A DNA stretch of 64,000 nt from Hyphomicrobiales bacterium (GCA_024236415.1 JACKKN010000003.1:186001-250000), one strand, 5' to 3'; shown: positions 17,073 through 25,924, counted from the stretch's first letter. A program made the numbers and translations. Notes: generated by a model from the sequence alone, not told the origin.

Positions 17073-18455
17073 ATGGCGGGCATTCGCAGGTACCACTCGA
17101 CCACACCGGCCGCCCGGGCGGCGGCCGCGGTGCTGGTCGCGGCCCTGGCCTGGGCGCCGACGGCGGCGGCCGCGCCCCGGCCCCTGCAGCCGCTGGTCGA
17201 CGCGGCCTCGCCCGGCGACGTGGTGACGCCGCCGCCCGGCACCTATGCCGGGCCGGTGGTGGTGGACAAGCGCATCACGCTGGACGGCGGCGGCAAGGTC
17301 ACGGTCGATGCCGGCGGCGACGGCACGGTGCTGACCATCCGCACCGACGGCGCCACCGTGCGCGGCCTGCGCCTGATCAACTCCGGCGACTCCCACAACG
17401 ACATCGACGCCGGGGTGCGGGTGCGCGGCAACTACAACGTGGTCAAGGACAACCTGATCGAGAACACCCTGTTCGGCATCGACCTGCAGCAGTCCAACAG
17501 CAACGTCGTGCGCCGCAACACCATCCGCCCGACGCCGTTCGAACTGGGGGTGCGCGGCGACGCCGTCCGCCTGTGGTACAGCCGCGACAACAAGATCGAG
17601 CAGAATGTGGTCCAGGGCGCGCGCGACCTGGTGGTCTGGTATTCGGCCGACAACCTGATCGCCGGCAACGAGGTCAGCGGCGGCCGTTACGGCCTGCACT
17701 TCATGTATTCCCAGTACAACCTGGTGCGCGACAACCGCTTCCACGGCAACAGCGTCGGCGTGTTCCTGATGTACAGCGACGGGGTGGTGCTGCGCGGCAA
17801 CGTCATCTCCCACGGCCAGGGCGCCACCGGCATGGGCATCGGCCTGAAGGAAAGCAGCGACGTGACCATCGAGGGCAACGAGATCTACTACTGCGCCACC
17901 GGCATCTATTCCGACGTGTCGCCGTTCCAGCCCGAGACCACCAACCTGGTCACCGACAACCACGTCGCCTTCAACGGCATCGGCGTCCTGTTCCACAACG
18001 ACTGGACCGGCAATGTGCTGCACGACAACCGGTTCGACAACAACCTCGTGCAGGTCTCGGTCAACGCCCAGGCCAGCGCCGTGCGCAACGACTGGACCGG
18101 CAACTACTGGGACGACTACCGCGGCTTCGACCGCGACGGCGACGGCATCGGCGACACCCCCTATGCGCCCCGGGTCTATGCCGACCGAATCTGGATGGAC
18201 GTGCCCTTCGCCGCCTTCTTCCGCGCCTCGCCGGTGCTGTCGCTGCTGGACTTCCTGGAACGCCTGGCGCCGTTCAGCGAGCCCATCACCCTGCTGCGCG
18301 ACGACAAGCCCAAGGTGCGCCCCGACGTGGTCCTGGCGCGGGCCGCCGAACCGGCGGCGCCGGCGGCCAAGGAAGCGGAAGAGGTCGAGGAATCGGACCG
18401 CATCGACCCGTTCGGCCTGAAGGAACGATTGGGCAAGAAGTACAAGGGTGAGTGA
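17073..18455 (+). CDS. nosD: Nitrous oxide reductase maturation protein NosD
   Basis: A 460-residue periplasmic protein with a signal peptide and a right-handed parallel beta-helix made of repeated N-x-V/I-x-x-N-turn units (NNVVRRNTI-like, VRDNRFHGN, LRGNVI, IEGNEI). The end holds the conserved YWDDYRGFDRDGDGIGDTPY segment of NosD. It works with NosF and NosY to supply sulfur or copper for the CuZ centre. It starts 12 bp after nosB. Confidence 0.95.
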   Translation: MAGIRRYHSTTPAARAAAAVLVAALAWAPTAAAAPRPLQPLVDAASPGDVVTPPPGTYAGPVVVDKRITLDGGGKVTVDAGGDGTVLTIRTDGATVRGLRLINSGDSHNDIDAGVRVRGNYNVVKDNLIENTLFGIDLQQSNSNVVRRNTIRPTPFELGVRGDAVRLWYSRDNKIEQNVVQGARDLVVWYSADNLIAGNEVSGGRYGLHFMYSQYNLVRDNRFHGNSVGVFLMYSDGVVLRGNVISHGQGATGMGIGLKESSDVTIEGNEIYYCATGIYSDVSPFQPETTNLVTDNHVAFNGIGVLFHNDWTGNVLHDNRFDNNLVQVSVNAQASAVRNDWTGNYWDDYRGFDRDGDGIGDTPYAPRVYADRIWMDVPFAAFFRASPVLSLLDFLERLAPFSEPITLLRDDKPKVRPDVVLARAAEPAAPAAKEAEEVEESDRIDPFGLKERLGKKYKGE

Positions 18456-18461
18456 ACGGCC

Positions 18462-19259
18462 ATGACCGACGCACCGCACACACCACCGCCGGCACCCGGC
18501 GCCAAGGCGACCGCCAAACCGGGCCGCGCGGCCTCCAAGCGGTCGCGGCGCGAGCGCCGCGCCATCCTGCGCTCCATGGCCGCCGGCACCATCGTCATCG
18601 GCGCCGCCCTGCTGGGGTTCTTCCCGGTGGTCAAGGACTGGTTCCGCCGCCTGCGCCCGCCCGGCGCCATCGCCGAGCGCGACTTCCTGGCCGCCTGCAT
18701 CAAATGCGGCCAGTGCGTGCAGGTCTGCCCGGTGCAGGCCATCAAGCTGGGCGACCTGGACGAGGGCTTCGGCGTCGGCGTGCCCTACGTGGCCGCCCGC
18801 GACCAGGCCTGCGACTTCTCCTGCGACGCGGTGCAGTGCGTGCTGGCCTGCCCCACCGGGGCCCTGACCCACGAGATCAGCCTCAAGGAAGAGGTGCGCA
18901 TGGGCCTGGCCGTGCTGACCCGGCCCAACAAGTGCCTGGCGCGCCTCGGCAAGGGCATCAAGGGCACCGCCCGCGGCACCGGGTTCGACGGCCTGCTGCG
19001 CTATACCGAGATCGACCGCTGGAAGCCGATCCCGGTGCGCGACCACCCCTATGACCTGGACCTGTGCGACCTGTGCGCCCGCCAGTGCCCCATCGAGGGC
19101 GCCATCACCGTCGAGCGCCTGAACGTGGACCTGAGCGACCTGCGCGGCAGCCCGGTGGTGTTCGACAAGTGCACCGGCTGCGGCGTGTGCGAGATGATCT
19201 GCCCGGTCGACCCGCCGGCCATCGAGGTGGTCGAGCGCCTGCGCTGGGAGGACGTGTGA
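18462..19259 (+). CDS. nosG: NosG (NapG-like) 4Fe-4S ferredoxin-type protein
   Basis: A 265-residue iron-sulfur protein with four cluster motifs: CIKCGQCVQVCP (Cys79, 82, 85, 89), CDFSCDAVQCVLACP, CDLCARQCP and CTGCGVCEMICP. An N-terminal SRRERRAIL stretch followed by a hydrophobic segment suggests a Tat-type signal or anchor. It probably takes electrons from NosH and the menaquinol or ubiquinol pool toward the periplasmic cytochromes, as NapGH do for nitrate reductase. It overlaps nosH at TGATG. Confidence 0.9.
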   Translation: MTDAPHTPPPAPGAKATAKPGRAASKRSRRERRAILRSMAAGTIVIGAALLGFFPVVKDWFRRLRPPGAIAERDFLAACIKCGQCVQVCPVQAIKLGDLDEGFGVGVPYVAARDQACDFSCDAVQCVLACPTGALTHEISLKEEVRMGLAVLTRPNKCLARLGKGIKGTARGTGFDGLLRYTEIDRWKPIPVRDHPYDLDLCDLCARQCPIEGAITVERLNVDLSDLRGSPVVFDKCTGCGVCEMICPVDPPAIEVVERLRWEDV

Positions 19260-20233
19260 TGACCATGCTGCGGTCCATCGCCACCATGCTGGGGGCCGGC
19301 CCGGCCCCCCGCCCCGAGCCGGACGAGTACGCGCCCGAGGCGGCGGCCATGTACGAGGTCAAGAGCAGCCTGGAGGGCAAGAAGGAGCGGGTGGCCAAGC
19401 TGAAGGCCGAGCGCGACGAGAAGCGCAGCCACAAGTGGCGCAACTGGCGCTGGTTCTCGATCGTCGTCGTCAACCTGCTGTTCGTGGCCTCGTTCCAGCT
19501 TGACATCCAGCTGGTCGAGGGGGCCCTGACGGCGTCGCGGGTGGTCGGCTTCCATTTCGCCGACCTGAACTCGTCGCTGCAGGTGATGCTGGCCTACAAG
19601 GTGATCCTCATCAACCTGGTGATCGGCACGGTGACCGTGTTCCTGCTGTGGTGGACCCTGGGCGGGCGCACCTTCTGCTCCTGGGTCTGCCCCTACCACC
19701 TGCTGGCCGAATTCGCCGAGACGCTGCACCTGCGCCTGGCCAAGGCCAAGCTGGTCACCGACCTGCCGCTGCACCGCGGCACCCGCACCGTGCTGTACGT
19801 GGTGTTCGTGGTGCTGGCCCTGGTCACCGGCTACACGGTGTTCGAGGCCGTCTCCCCCGTCGGCATCCTCAGCCGCGCCCTGATCTACGGGCCCGGGCTG
19901 GCGATGATCTGGGTCGGCGGCCTGCTGCTGATCGAGGTCTTCATCACCCGCCGCGCCTGGTGCCGCTACATCTGCCCCATCGGCCTGACCTACGGCATCG
20001 TCGGCGTGACCTCGCCGGTGCACGTCAAGTACAATATCGAGAACTGCCTGCACGAGGGCGACTGCCGCAAGGTCTGCATGGTGCCCCACGTCCTGGAAGT
20101 GACCAAGAAGGGGTACTCCAAGACCGTGGACGTGGGCCTGGGGCCCGACTGCACGCGGTGCGGCCTGTGCATCGACGTCTGCCCGACCGAGTCCCTCAAG
20201 TACGAGGTGCGCGGGCTGAACAAGCTGCTGTAG
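19259..20233 (+). CDS. nosH: NosH (NapH-like) quinol dehydrogenase membrane subunit
   Basis: A 324-residue membrane iron-sulfur protein with about four helices. Two CxxxCP motifs (CSWVCP and CRYICP) flank the membrane part, and the C-terminal region carries CTRCGLCIDVCP for a 4Fe-4S cluster plus additional cysteines in the CLHEGDCRKVC segment. The N-terminal 65 residues are charged and cytoplasmic. With NosG it forms the likely quinol-oxidising module of the cluster. An ATG at 19265 is an alternative start. Confidence 0.9.
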   Translation: MTMLRSIATMLGAGPAPRPEPDEYAPEAAAMYEVKSSLEGKKERVAKLKAERDEKRSHKWRNWRWFSIVVVNLLFVASFQLDIQLVEGALTASRVVGFHFADLNSSLQVMLAYKVILINLVIGTVTVFLLWWTLGGRTFCSWVCPYHLLAEFAETLHLRLAKAKLVTDLPLHRGTRTVLYVVFVVLALVTGYTVFEAVSPVGILSRALIYGPGLAMIWVGGLLLIEVFITRRAWCRYICPIGLTYGIVGVTSPVHVKYNIENCLHEGDCRKVCMVPHVLEVTKKGYSKTVDVGLGPDCTRCGLCIDVCPTESLKYEVRGLNKLL

Positions 20234-20261
20234 CACCGGCACGACGAGGACCGCGCCGCCC

Positions 20262-21134
20262 ATGATCGAGTTCGAAGCCGTCTCCAAGGCCTTCCGCCGC
20301 CGCCCGGTGCTGGACGACGTGTCCTTGCGCATCGCCGACGACGCGCGGGTGGCCCTGGTCGGCTCCAACGGCGCCGGCAAGACCACCCTGATCCGCTGCC
20401 TGCTGGGCGAGTACGTGTGCAAGGGCAAGGTCCTGGTCGACGGCCGCGACCCGCGCCGCGACCGCCGCCAGGTGCTGAAGGCGGTCGGCTTCGTGCCGCA
20501 GTTGCCGCCGCCCCTGCGCATGTCGGTGGGCGAGCTGGTGCGGTTTTCGGCCAAGGTCAGCGACGGCGACCCCGACCGCATGGTCGCCGTGTCCGAGACC
20601 CTGGGCCTGGACTACGGCGCCATCCGCCGCCAGCCCTTCGTCAAGCTGTCGGGCGGGCAGAAGCAGAAACTGCTGATCGCCGTGGCGCTGGGCCGCGACT
20701 GCCGGGTGCTGGTCATGGACGAGCCGGCCGCCAACCTGGACCCGGAATCCCGCGCCGCCTTCTTCGACCTGCTGGCGGCGCGCAAGGACAGCACCGCCAT
20801 GGTCATCTCGTCGCACCGCCTGGACGAGGTGGCGGCCCTGGTCAACCGGGTCGTCGAGCTGGACCGCGGCCGGGTGGTGCTGGACGACCACGTGGCCGAC
20901 GCCGTGGACCTGAGCAGCCGGCTGGACTGCTTCGTCGCCCTGTCGCGCCTGGAGGACGCCTTCGCCGCCGCCCTGGCCGACTGGGGATTCCGCAACGTCA
21001 ACGGCGGCCTGGAATGGCGCGGCGAGGTGCCGGGGCCCGACCGCCTGCGCTTCCTGGGCATGCTGTCGCGCTATGCCGGGGTGCTGAAGGCGGTCAGCAT
21101 GGACGACAACGGACGCAACGGAGGCCGGCCATGA
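20262..21134 (+). CDS. nosF: NosF, ABC ATPase for NosZ maturation
   Basis: A 290-residue ABC ATPase with Walker A GSNGAGKT (34-41), signature LSGGQKQK and Walker B LVMDEPAANLD. It powers the NosDFY complex that serves CuZ assembly. The last 70 residues form a small extra domain. Its stop overlaps the nosL start (ATGA). Confidence 0.92.
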   Translation: MIEFEAVSKAFRRRPVLDDVSLRIADDARVALVGSNGAGKTTLIRCLLGEYVCKGKVLVDGRDPRRDRRQVLKAVGFVPQLPPPLRMSVGELVRFSAKVSDGDPDRMVAVSETLGLDYGAIRRQPFVKLSGGQKQKLLIAVALGRDCRVLVMDEPAANLDPESRAAFFDLLAARKDSTAMVISSHRLDEVAALVNRVVELDRGRVVLDDHVADAVDLSSRLDCFVALSRLEDAFAAALADWGFRNVNGGLEWRGEVPGPDRLRFLGMLSRYAGVLKAVSMDDNGRNGGRP

Positions 21135-21652
21135 CCTGTGGCCACGCCCCGCTGGACCCGGGCCGGCGCCGGCTGCTGCGCTTGGCGGCAGGCGCGCCCC
21201 TGGTGCTGGGGCTGCCCCTGGCCGGGTGCGGCGGCGGCGACCAGGCGGGGCCGGTGCAGGTGTCGTGGGACCGGGACACCTGCGAGCTGTGCCGCATGAT
21301 CATCGGCGACGCCCGTTTCGCCGCCCAGGTGCGCGGCGGCGAGCGGCGCCGCGCCTTCAAGTTCGACGACATCGGCTGCGCCGTGACCTGGCTCAACGGC
21401 CAGGGCTGGGCCGCCGCGGCGGAGACCGAGATCTGGGTCGCCGCCTTCGCCAGCACCCGCGGCGCCATGGACTGGCTGGCGGCGCGCGCGGCGCACTACG
21501 GCGGCGGAGTGCACAGCCCCATGAACTACAACTTCGCCGCCTTCGCCGACCCGGCACCGGGCCGGGTGCCGTTCGATCAGGTGACGGCGCGGGTCCTGGC
21601 CGGCGGCCCCAACCACGTCTGCCCGGCGCACCCGCGGGGCACCCCGGCATGA
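21131..21652 (+). CDS. nosL: NosL, copper chaperone lipoprotein
   Basis: A 173-residue lipoprotein that delivers Cu(I) to NosZ. The lipobox LAGC places the lipidated residue at Cys33, after a hydrophobic stretch introduced by GRRRLLRLAAG, which is Tat-like. The Cu-binding motif CELCRM (Cys51, Cys54, Met56) and a HSPMNYNFAAF segment are as in NosL. It is translationally coupled to nosF and 13 bp before nosY. Confidence 0.93.
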   Translation: MTCGHAPLDPGRRRLLRLAAGAPLVLGLPLAGCGGGDQAGPVQVSWDRDTCELCRMIIGDARFAAQVRGGERRRAFKFDDIGCAVTWLNGQGWAAAAETEIWVAAFASTRGAMDWLAARAAHYGGGVHSPMNYNFAAFADPAPGRVPFDQVTARVLAGGPNHVCPAHPRGTPA

Positions 21653-21665
21653 CGGAGGCGGGAAC

Positions 21666-22493
21666 ATGAGCGGGTTCCTGCAGGCGGCGCGCCTGGACGT
21701 GGCGGAATCCCTGCGCACGCGGTGGTTCCTGGTCTACGCCCTGGTGTTCGGCGGCATCATCGTCGTCGCCCTGGTGGCCGGGCTGACCGAATCGCGGGTG
21801 CGCGGCTTCACCGGCCTGGGCCGGCTGCTGATCATCTACATCCAGCTTTGCATGGCCATCCTGCCGGTGTTCATCCTGATCACCACCGTGCGCTCCGTGG
21901 CCGGGGACCGCGAGGCCGGTGTGTTCGAATACCTGCTGTCCCTGCCCATCGGCCTGGCGGCCTGGTACTGGGGCAAGCTGGCGGGGCGGTTCCTGGTGGT
22001 GTTCCTGCCGGTGCTGGCGGCCCTGCTGGCGGCGGTGGCCTGGGGCCTGGTCCGCGGCTACGAGGTGCCCTGGGCGGCGCTGGGCATCAACATCGCCCTG
22101 CTGGTGTCCCTGGCCGGCTGCTTCCTGGGCATCGGCATCCTGATCTCCAGCCTGGCCCGCTCGGCCGACCTGGCCCAGGGCACGGCGTTCCTGGTGTGGC
22201 TGGTGCTGCTGATGTTCCTGGACCTGATCCTGATCGGCATCATGATCCGCAACCAGGCGGCGCCCGAGCTGGTGGTGGCCATCTCGCTGGCCAACCCGCT
22301 GCAGGTGTTCCGCACCGCCTCCATGGCCCTGTTCGACCCCCAGCTCACCCTGCTGGGGCCGGCGGCCTGGGTGATCCTGGACGCCTTCGGCCGCGCCGGC
22401 TACGTGGTTTACGGCCTGCTCTATCCCCTGGTCCTGGGCGGCGTCAGCGCCACCGTGGGCTTCCTGGTGTTCCGGCGGGGCGACCTGCCTTGA
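21666..22493 (+). CDS. nosY: NosY, ABC transporter permease for NosZ maturation
   Basis: A 275-residue membrane protein with six hydrophobic segments of the ABC-2 type. TTVRSVAGDREAGVFEYLLSLPI is the conserved cytoplasmic loop that meets the ATPase. It forms the NosDFY complex with NosF and NosD. The order nosF-nosL-nosY places the chaperone gene inside the ABC pair. Its stop overlaps the next start. Confidence 0.92.
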   Translation: MSGFLQAARLDVAESLRTRWFLVYALVFGGIIVVALVAGLTESRVRGFTGLGRLLIIYIQLCMAILPVFILITTVRSVAGDREAGVFEYLLSLPIGLAAWYWGKLAGRFLVVFLPVLAALLAAVAWGLVRGYEVPWAALGINIALLVSLAGCFLGIGILISSLARSADLAQGTAFLVWLVLLMFLDLILIGIMIRNQAAPELVVAISLANPLQVFRTASMALFDPQLTLLGPAAWVILDAFGRAGYVVYGLLYPLVLGGVSATVGFLVFRRGDLP

Positions 22494-23146
22494 GCGGCGT
22501 GCCGGCCCCGGCCCTGGCCCTGGTCCTTTGCCTGGCGGCCGGTGCCGCCCTTGCCGCCGGGCCGCCGGACCCCAAGCTCGGCGCCGAGATCTACGAGATC
22601 TGCGCCCCCTGCCACGGCCTTCAGGGACAGGGCGGCGGCGGCGGGGTCTACCCGCGCCTGGCCGGCCTGCCGGCGGACTACCTGAGCGAGCAGCTGCGCG
22701 ACTTCAAGCGCCGGGTGCGCACCAACATCCCCATGCTGCCCTACGCCACCGACCGCGAGCTGCCCGACGAGGACATCGCCCACGTGGCCGCCTATCTGAA
22801 CGGGCTGACCCTGGCCACCCGGCCGCCGCCGGCGGATGACACCATGGACGGGCTCGCGCGCCTGAACCAGATGAAGTCGGTGCTGCAGATCCCCCGCGCG
22901 CCCGGCGACGCCGCCGCCGGCGGCGCCCTGTACGCGCGCGACTGCGCCCGGTGCCACGGCAAGGACGGCTACGGCCACGAGAAGGCGCCGGGGCTGGCCG
23001 GCCAGCACGTGCCCTACCTGGTCAAGCAGGTCCGCCTGTTCCTGAACGCCGACCGCGAGCACCGCGACGCCGACCAGCTGTTCGGCGAGCTGGAGGACGG
23101 CCAGGTGGCCGACCTGATGGCCTACCTGTCGACCCTGGACGACTGA
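22490..23146 (+). CDS. Dihaem cytochrome c of the nos cluster (third)
   Basis: About 218 residues, with haem motifs CAPCH (Cys38, His42) and CARCH in the second half, and a Sec signal ending near ALAAG. It resembles cytochrome c4. The likely start is TTG 22490 overlapping the nosY stop (TTGA) with a CGGCGGGG ribosome site; GTG 22499 is the alternative. It is the last gene of the nos run and overlaps the opposite-strand gene by 25 bp at the 3' ends. Confidence 0.85.
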   Translation: MSGVPAPALALVLCLAAGAALAAGPPDPKLGAEIYEICAPCHGLQGQGGGGGVYPRLAGLPADYLSEQLRDFKRRVRTNIPMLPYATDRELPDEDIAHVAAYLNGLTLATRPPPADDTMDGLARLNQMKSVLQIPRAPGDAAAGGALYARDCARCHGKDGYGHEKAPGLAGQHVPYLVKQVRLFLNADREHRDADQLFGELEDGQVADLMAYLSTLDD

Positions 23147-23613
23147 TCGCCGCCGGCGCCGTAGGCCCGCTCGGCGCGGCGGCGGAAGGCGTCCAGCACC
23201 CGCCGCTCGGCGTGGTCGGTGACCAGGCGCGACAGGCGGGCCATCAGGCGGCGGCGGAACCGGGTCTCCAGGGTGAACTCGGCCACCGTGCCGCCGCCGG
23301 CCTGCGGCGTGAAGCGCCAGGCGATGCGCAGGTGCTCGAACGGGCCGTCGGTGCCGGTGATGTCGATCGCCCGCGGCGGGTCGAACAGGGCGTGGGTGGT
23401 GAAGCGCAGGCGCGCCGGCCCGGCGGCGAACAGGTTGTCGACCACCAGGTCGTTGCCGTCGCGGCGGCGGATGCGGGCGCCGACGCAGTGGGGGATGAAG
23501 TCGGGGTAGCTCTCGATGTCGCTTGCCACGGCGAACAGCTGCTCGGCGGTGAACTGGTCGAAACGGTGTCGGACGGTGCGCTGCACGGGGCTCTCCGCTG
23601 GGGCTGGCGGCAC
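23122..23613 (-). CDS. COQ10/RatA-like SRPBCC (START-domain) protein
   Basis: A 163-residue helix-grip protein. The segment AEQLFAVASDIESYPDFIPHCVGARI is typical of the coenzyme Q-binding COQ10 family; FxLxTRFR and the C-terminal helix also fit. Members bind ubiquinone or lipids and support respiratory quinone function. Translation may begin at GTG 23613 or at GTG 23586, the latter with CGGAGAG nearby. It faces the nos operon tail-to-tail, with a 25-bp overlap. Confidence 0.85.
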   Translation of the reverse strand: MPPAPAESPVQRTVRHRFDQFTAEQLFAVASDIESYPDFIPHCVGARIRRRDGNDLVVDNLFAAGPARLRFTTHALFDPPRAIDITGTDGPFEHLRIAWRFTPQAGGGTVAEFTLETRFRRRLMARLSRLVTDHAERRVLDAFRRRAERAYGAGGDQSSRVDR

Positions 23614-23648
23614 CCTACCACCCTGGGCCGGGCACCGTCCAACGGGCC

Positions 23649-23662
23649 TTGACGACGGTCAA
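23649..23662. promoter_or_regulatory. TTGAC-N4-GTCAA palindrome (FNR/CRP-family-like site)
   Basis: A perfect palindrome with the spacing of an FNR box but a C/G at the fifth position. It lies 38 bp upstream of the SUMF1 gene and in the divergent gap to the COQ10-like gene. It may tie the SUMF1-SCO pair to the same anaerobic regulation as nosZ. A -10 box is not clear. Confidence 0.4.
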
Positions 23663-23700
23663 CCAAGTGGCGCGCGGAACGTGATATGGGGGGATTGGCC

Positions 23701-25224
23701 ATGGACGACTTTCGCATGCAGGGGGTGCCCCGGAACCCGGCCGCGCGCGCGCTGGCGCGCGTGCTGGCCCGCGTGCTGGCGCTTGGCGCCGTGCTGCTGC
23801 CGGGGGCGCCGGCGGGCGCGGCCGGCGACGTCGACGTGGTGACCCTGCGCAACGGCGAGATCTTCAACGGCACCGTGGCGGTCGAGGAAGTCTCGATCCG
23901 CACCCCCTACGGCCAGGTGGACCTGCCCTACGGCCGGGTGGCCTGGCTGCGCACCGGCGACGGCGAGGACCCGGACCGGGTCGGCACCGTCGAGGGCGAG
24001 ACCTTCAGCGGCCGCCTGCGCGGCGACGCCTACACCGTGCTGCGCATCTTCGACCCGACCCTGCCGGTGGCCCTGGCCGACATCGCCGAGATCGCCTTCG
24101 CCCGCCGCGCCCTGCGGCCGCGCCTGGCGCCGGCGCCGGACGTGGTCGAGATGCGCAACGGCGACCGCTTCCGGGCCCAGGTGCTGACCGGCGACCTGAT
24201 GGTGCGCGGCGCCGCCGGGGTATCGCTGGTGGGCCGCGGCGGAGTGCACACGGTCGACATCGACGTGGTCGAGGACGACCGCGCCGTGCGCGTCCAGGTC
24301 AACTACAACACCCCGGGCACCGCCGTGCAGGGCGAGATGATGGGCCTGTCGCTGGACCTGCGCCTGCGCCACGGCCAGGACCTGTCGGTGCACGCCAAGG
24401 AGGTGCTGTCCCTGTCGCTGGCCGTGCTGGACCCGGCCCGGCCGATGGACCGCCTGCCCTGGGACCTGCGCGGCCTGACCCGGCCGGCGCGGCTGCTGCG
24501 CGACAGCTTCGCCGACGGCGCCCCGGGGCCCGAGATGGCGGTGCTGCGCGGCGGCGCCTTCTCCATGGGCGACCTGGGCGGCGACGGCGACGTCGACGAG
24601 CGCCCGGTGACCCGGGTGGTCCTGGCCCGGCCCTTTGCCATGGCGCTCTATCCCGTCACCTTCGTCGAGTTCGACCGCTTCTGCCGCGAGACCGGCCGCT
24701 CCCTGCCCGACGACAGCGGCTGGGGCCGCGGCCTGCGCCCGGTGATCAACGTCACCTGGAAGGACGCCACCGACTACGCCGCCTGGCTGAGCGAAAAGCT
24801 GGGCCACGCCTATCGCCTGCCCACGGACGCCGAGTGGGAGTTCGCCGCCCGGGCCGGCACCGCGACCCGCTTCTGGTGGGGCGACGAGCCCGGCCGCGGC
24901 CGCGCCAACTGCTCGGAATGCGGCGCCCTGTGGTCGGGCGAGAAGACGGCGCGCGTGGGTCTGTTCCCGGCCAACCCCTTCGGCCTGTTCGACATGGCCG
25001 GAAACGTTTGGCAATGGATCGCCGACTGCTACCATGCCTCCATGGCCGGCGCGCCCGAGGACGGCTCGGCCCGGCAGAAGGCCGCCGGCTGCGGCAAGCG
25101 GGTGATCCGCGGCGGCGCCTGGAGCTTTCCCGCCAAGGAGATGCGCACGGCCAACAAGTGGCGCGACTTCCCGTCGCGCAGCAGCGACGACACCGGGTTC
25201 CGCCTGGTGCGCGACCTGGATTGA
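23701..25224 (+). CDS. Exported SUMF1/FGE-domain protein (NirV-like)
   Basis: A 507-residue protein with an N-terminal signal (to about 42). An N-terminal half contains two similar beta-rich units beginning with VVTLRNGEIFNG and VVEMRNGDRFRA. The C-terminal formylglycine-generating-enzyme fold (about 275-507) includes GGAFSMGD, LPTDAEWEFAARAG, NPFGLFDMAGNVWQW, RVIRGGAW and TGFRLVRD. The catalytic Cys pair of true FGE is absent after the RGGAW strand, so sulfatase activation is unlikely. NirV, a SUMF1 protein, often accompanies nitrite reductase genes, and proximity to nos suggests a denitrification accessory role. ATG 23701 is preferred to 23686 because GGGGGGA lies before it. Confidence 0.8.
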   Translation: MDDFRMQGVPRNPAARALARVLARVLALGAVLLPGAPAGAAGDVDVVTLRNGEIFNGTVAVEEVSIRTPYGQVDLPYGRVAWLRTGDGEDPDRVGTVEGETFSGRLRGDAYTVLRIFDPTLPVALADIAEIAFARRALRPRLAPAPDVVEMRNGDRFRAQVLTGDLMVRGAAGVSLVGRGGVHTVDIDVVEDDRAVRVQVNYNTPGTAVQGEMMGLSLDLRLRHGQDLSVHAKEVLSLSLAVLDPARPMDRLPWDLRGLTRPARLLRDSFADGAPGPEMAVLRGGAFSMGDLGGDGDVDERPVTRVVLARPFAMALYPVTFVEFDRFCRETGRSLPDDSGWGRGLRPVINVTWKDATDYAAWLSEKLGHAYRLPTDAEWEFAARAGTATRFWWGDEPGRGRANCSECGALWSGEKTARVGLFPANPFGLFDMAGNVWQWIADCYHASMAGAPEDGSARQKAAGCGKRVIRGGAWSFPAKEMRTANKWRDFPSRSSDDTGFRLVRDLD

Positions 25225-25239
25225 GGATCGACCCGGACC

Positions 25240-25803
25240 ATGAGACTGCGACGCTTCGCCGCCCTTGCCCTGTTCATCGCCGGCCTCTGCGCCGCGGCCG
25301 CGTCGCCGGCCGGGGCGGCGGCCCCGGGCGGGCGGTTCATCCTGTGGGACAAGAGCCACCAGGCGGTGACCGACCAGGATTTCCGCGGCCGGTTCATGCT
25401 GGTGTTCTTCGGCTACACCTTCTGCCCCGACATCTGCCCGACCTCGCTGAACACCATTGCCGAGGCCATGGAGCTGCTGGGCAAGGACGCCCAGCAGGTG
25501 GTGCCCATCTTCATCTCGGTCGATCCGGCGCGGGACACGGTCGAGCACCTGCGCGACTATGTGGATGCCTTCGATTCGCGCATCGTCGGCCTGACCGGCA
25601 CGCCCGAGATGATCGCCCGCGTGGCGGCGGCCTACAAGGTGACCTACACCAAGGTAAAAGAGGCCGGGACCGAGGACGACAACTACACCATCGACCACAC
25701 CGCGTCGGTGTTCCTGATGGGGCCGGACGGCAAGTTCCTGGTCAAGTTCCTGCACGGCATCACGCCCGAGGACCTGGCCAAGCGAATCCGGGACTTCCTG
25801 TAG
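25240..25803 (+). CDS. SCO1/SenC-type copper chaperone
   Basis: A 187-residue exported thioredoxin-fold protein with the copper motif CPDIC (Cys62, Cys66) in FFGYTFCPDICPTS and the third ligand His153 in TIDHTAS. SCO proteins metallate CuA centres. It directly follows the SUMF1 gene (15 bp) and lies near nosZ, whose CuA is a natural client, though cytochrome oxidase CuA is the usual one. The signal peptide ends near AGAAA. Confidence 0.92.
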   Translation: MRLRRFAALALFIAGLCAAAASPAGAAAPGGRFILWDKSHQAVTDQDFRGRFMLVFFGYTFCPDICPTSLNTIAEAMELLGKDAQQVVPIFISVDPARDTVEHLRDYVDAFDSRIVGLTGTPEMIARVAAAYKVTYTKVKEAGTEDDNYTIDHTASVFLMGPDGKFLVKFLHGITPEDLAKRIRDFL

Positions 25804-25829
25804 GGGAGGGGTATTTCGGCCCGGCGCGG

Positions 25830-25924
25830 GTCCTTCGAGGCTCGCTTCGCTCGCGCCTCAGGACGAGGCGGGGATGTTCTCCGCCCTCATGCTGAGGAGC
25901 CCCGCAGGGGCGTCTCGAAGCATG
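25830..25924. repeat. Dispersed palindromic intergenic repeat
   Basis: Two halves related by inversion: a left half running from TCCTTCGAGGCTCGCTTCG to CCTCAGGACGAGG and a right half from CCTCATGCTGAGGAGC to GTCTCGAAGCATG. This pattern is widespread between genes in alphaproteobacterial genomes. It fills the gap after the SCO gene and may serve both convergent transcription units as a terminator. Confidence 0.7.

Noticed and set aside
25241..25340. SCO gene as part of the nos operon proper
   Set aside because: It is separated by the opposite-strand COQ10-like gene and a probable separate promoter; the link is by theme only.
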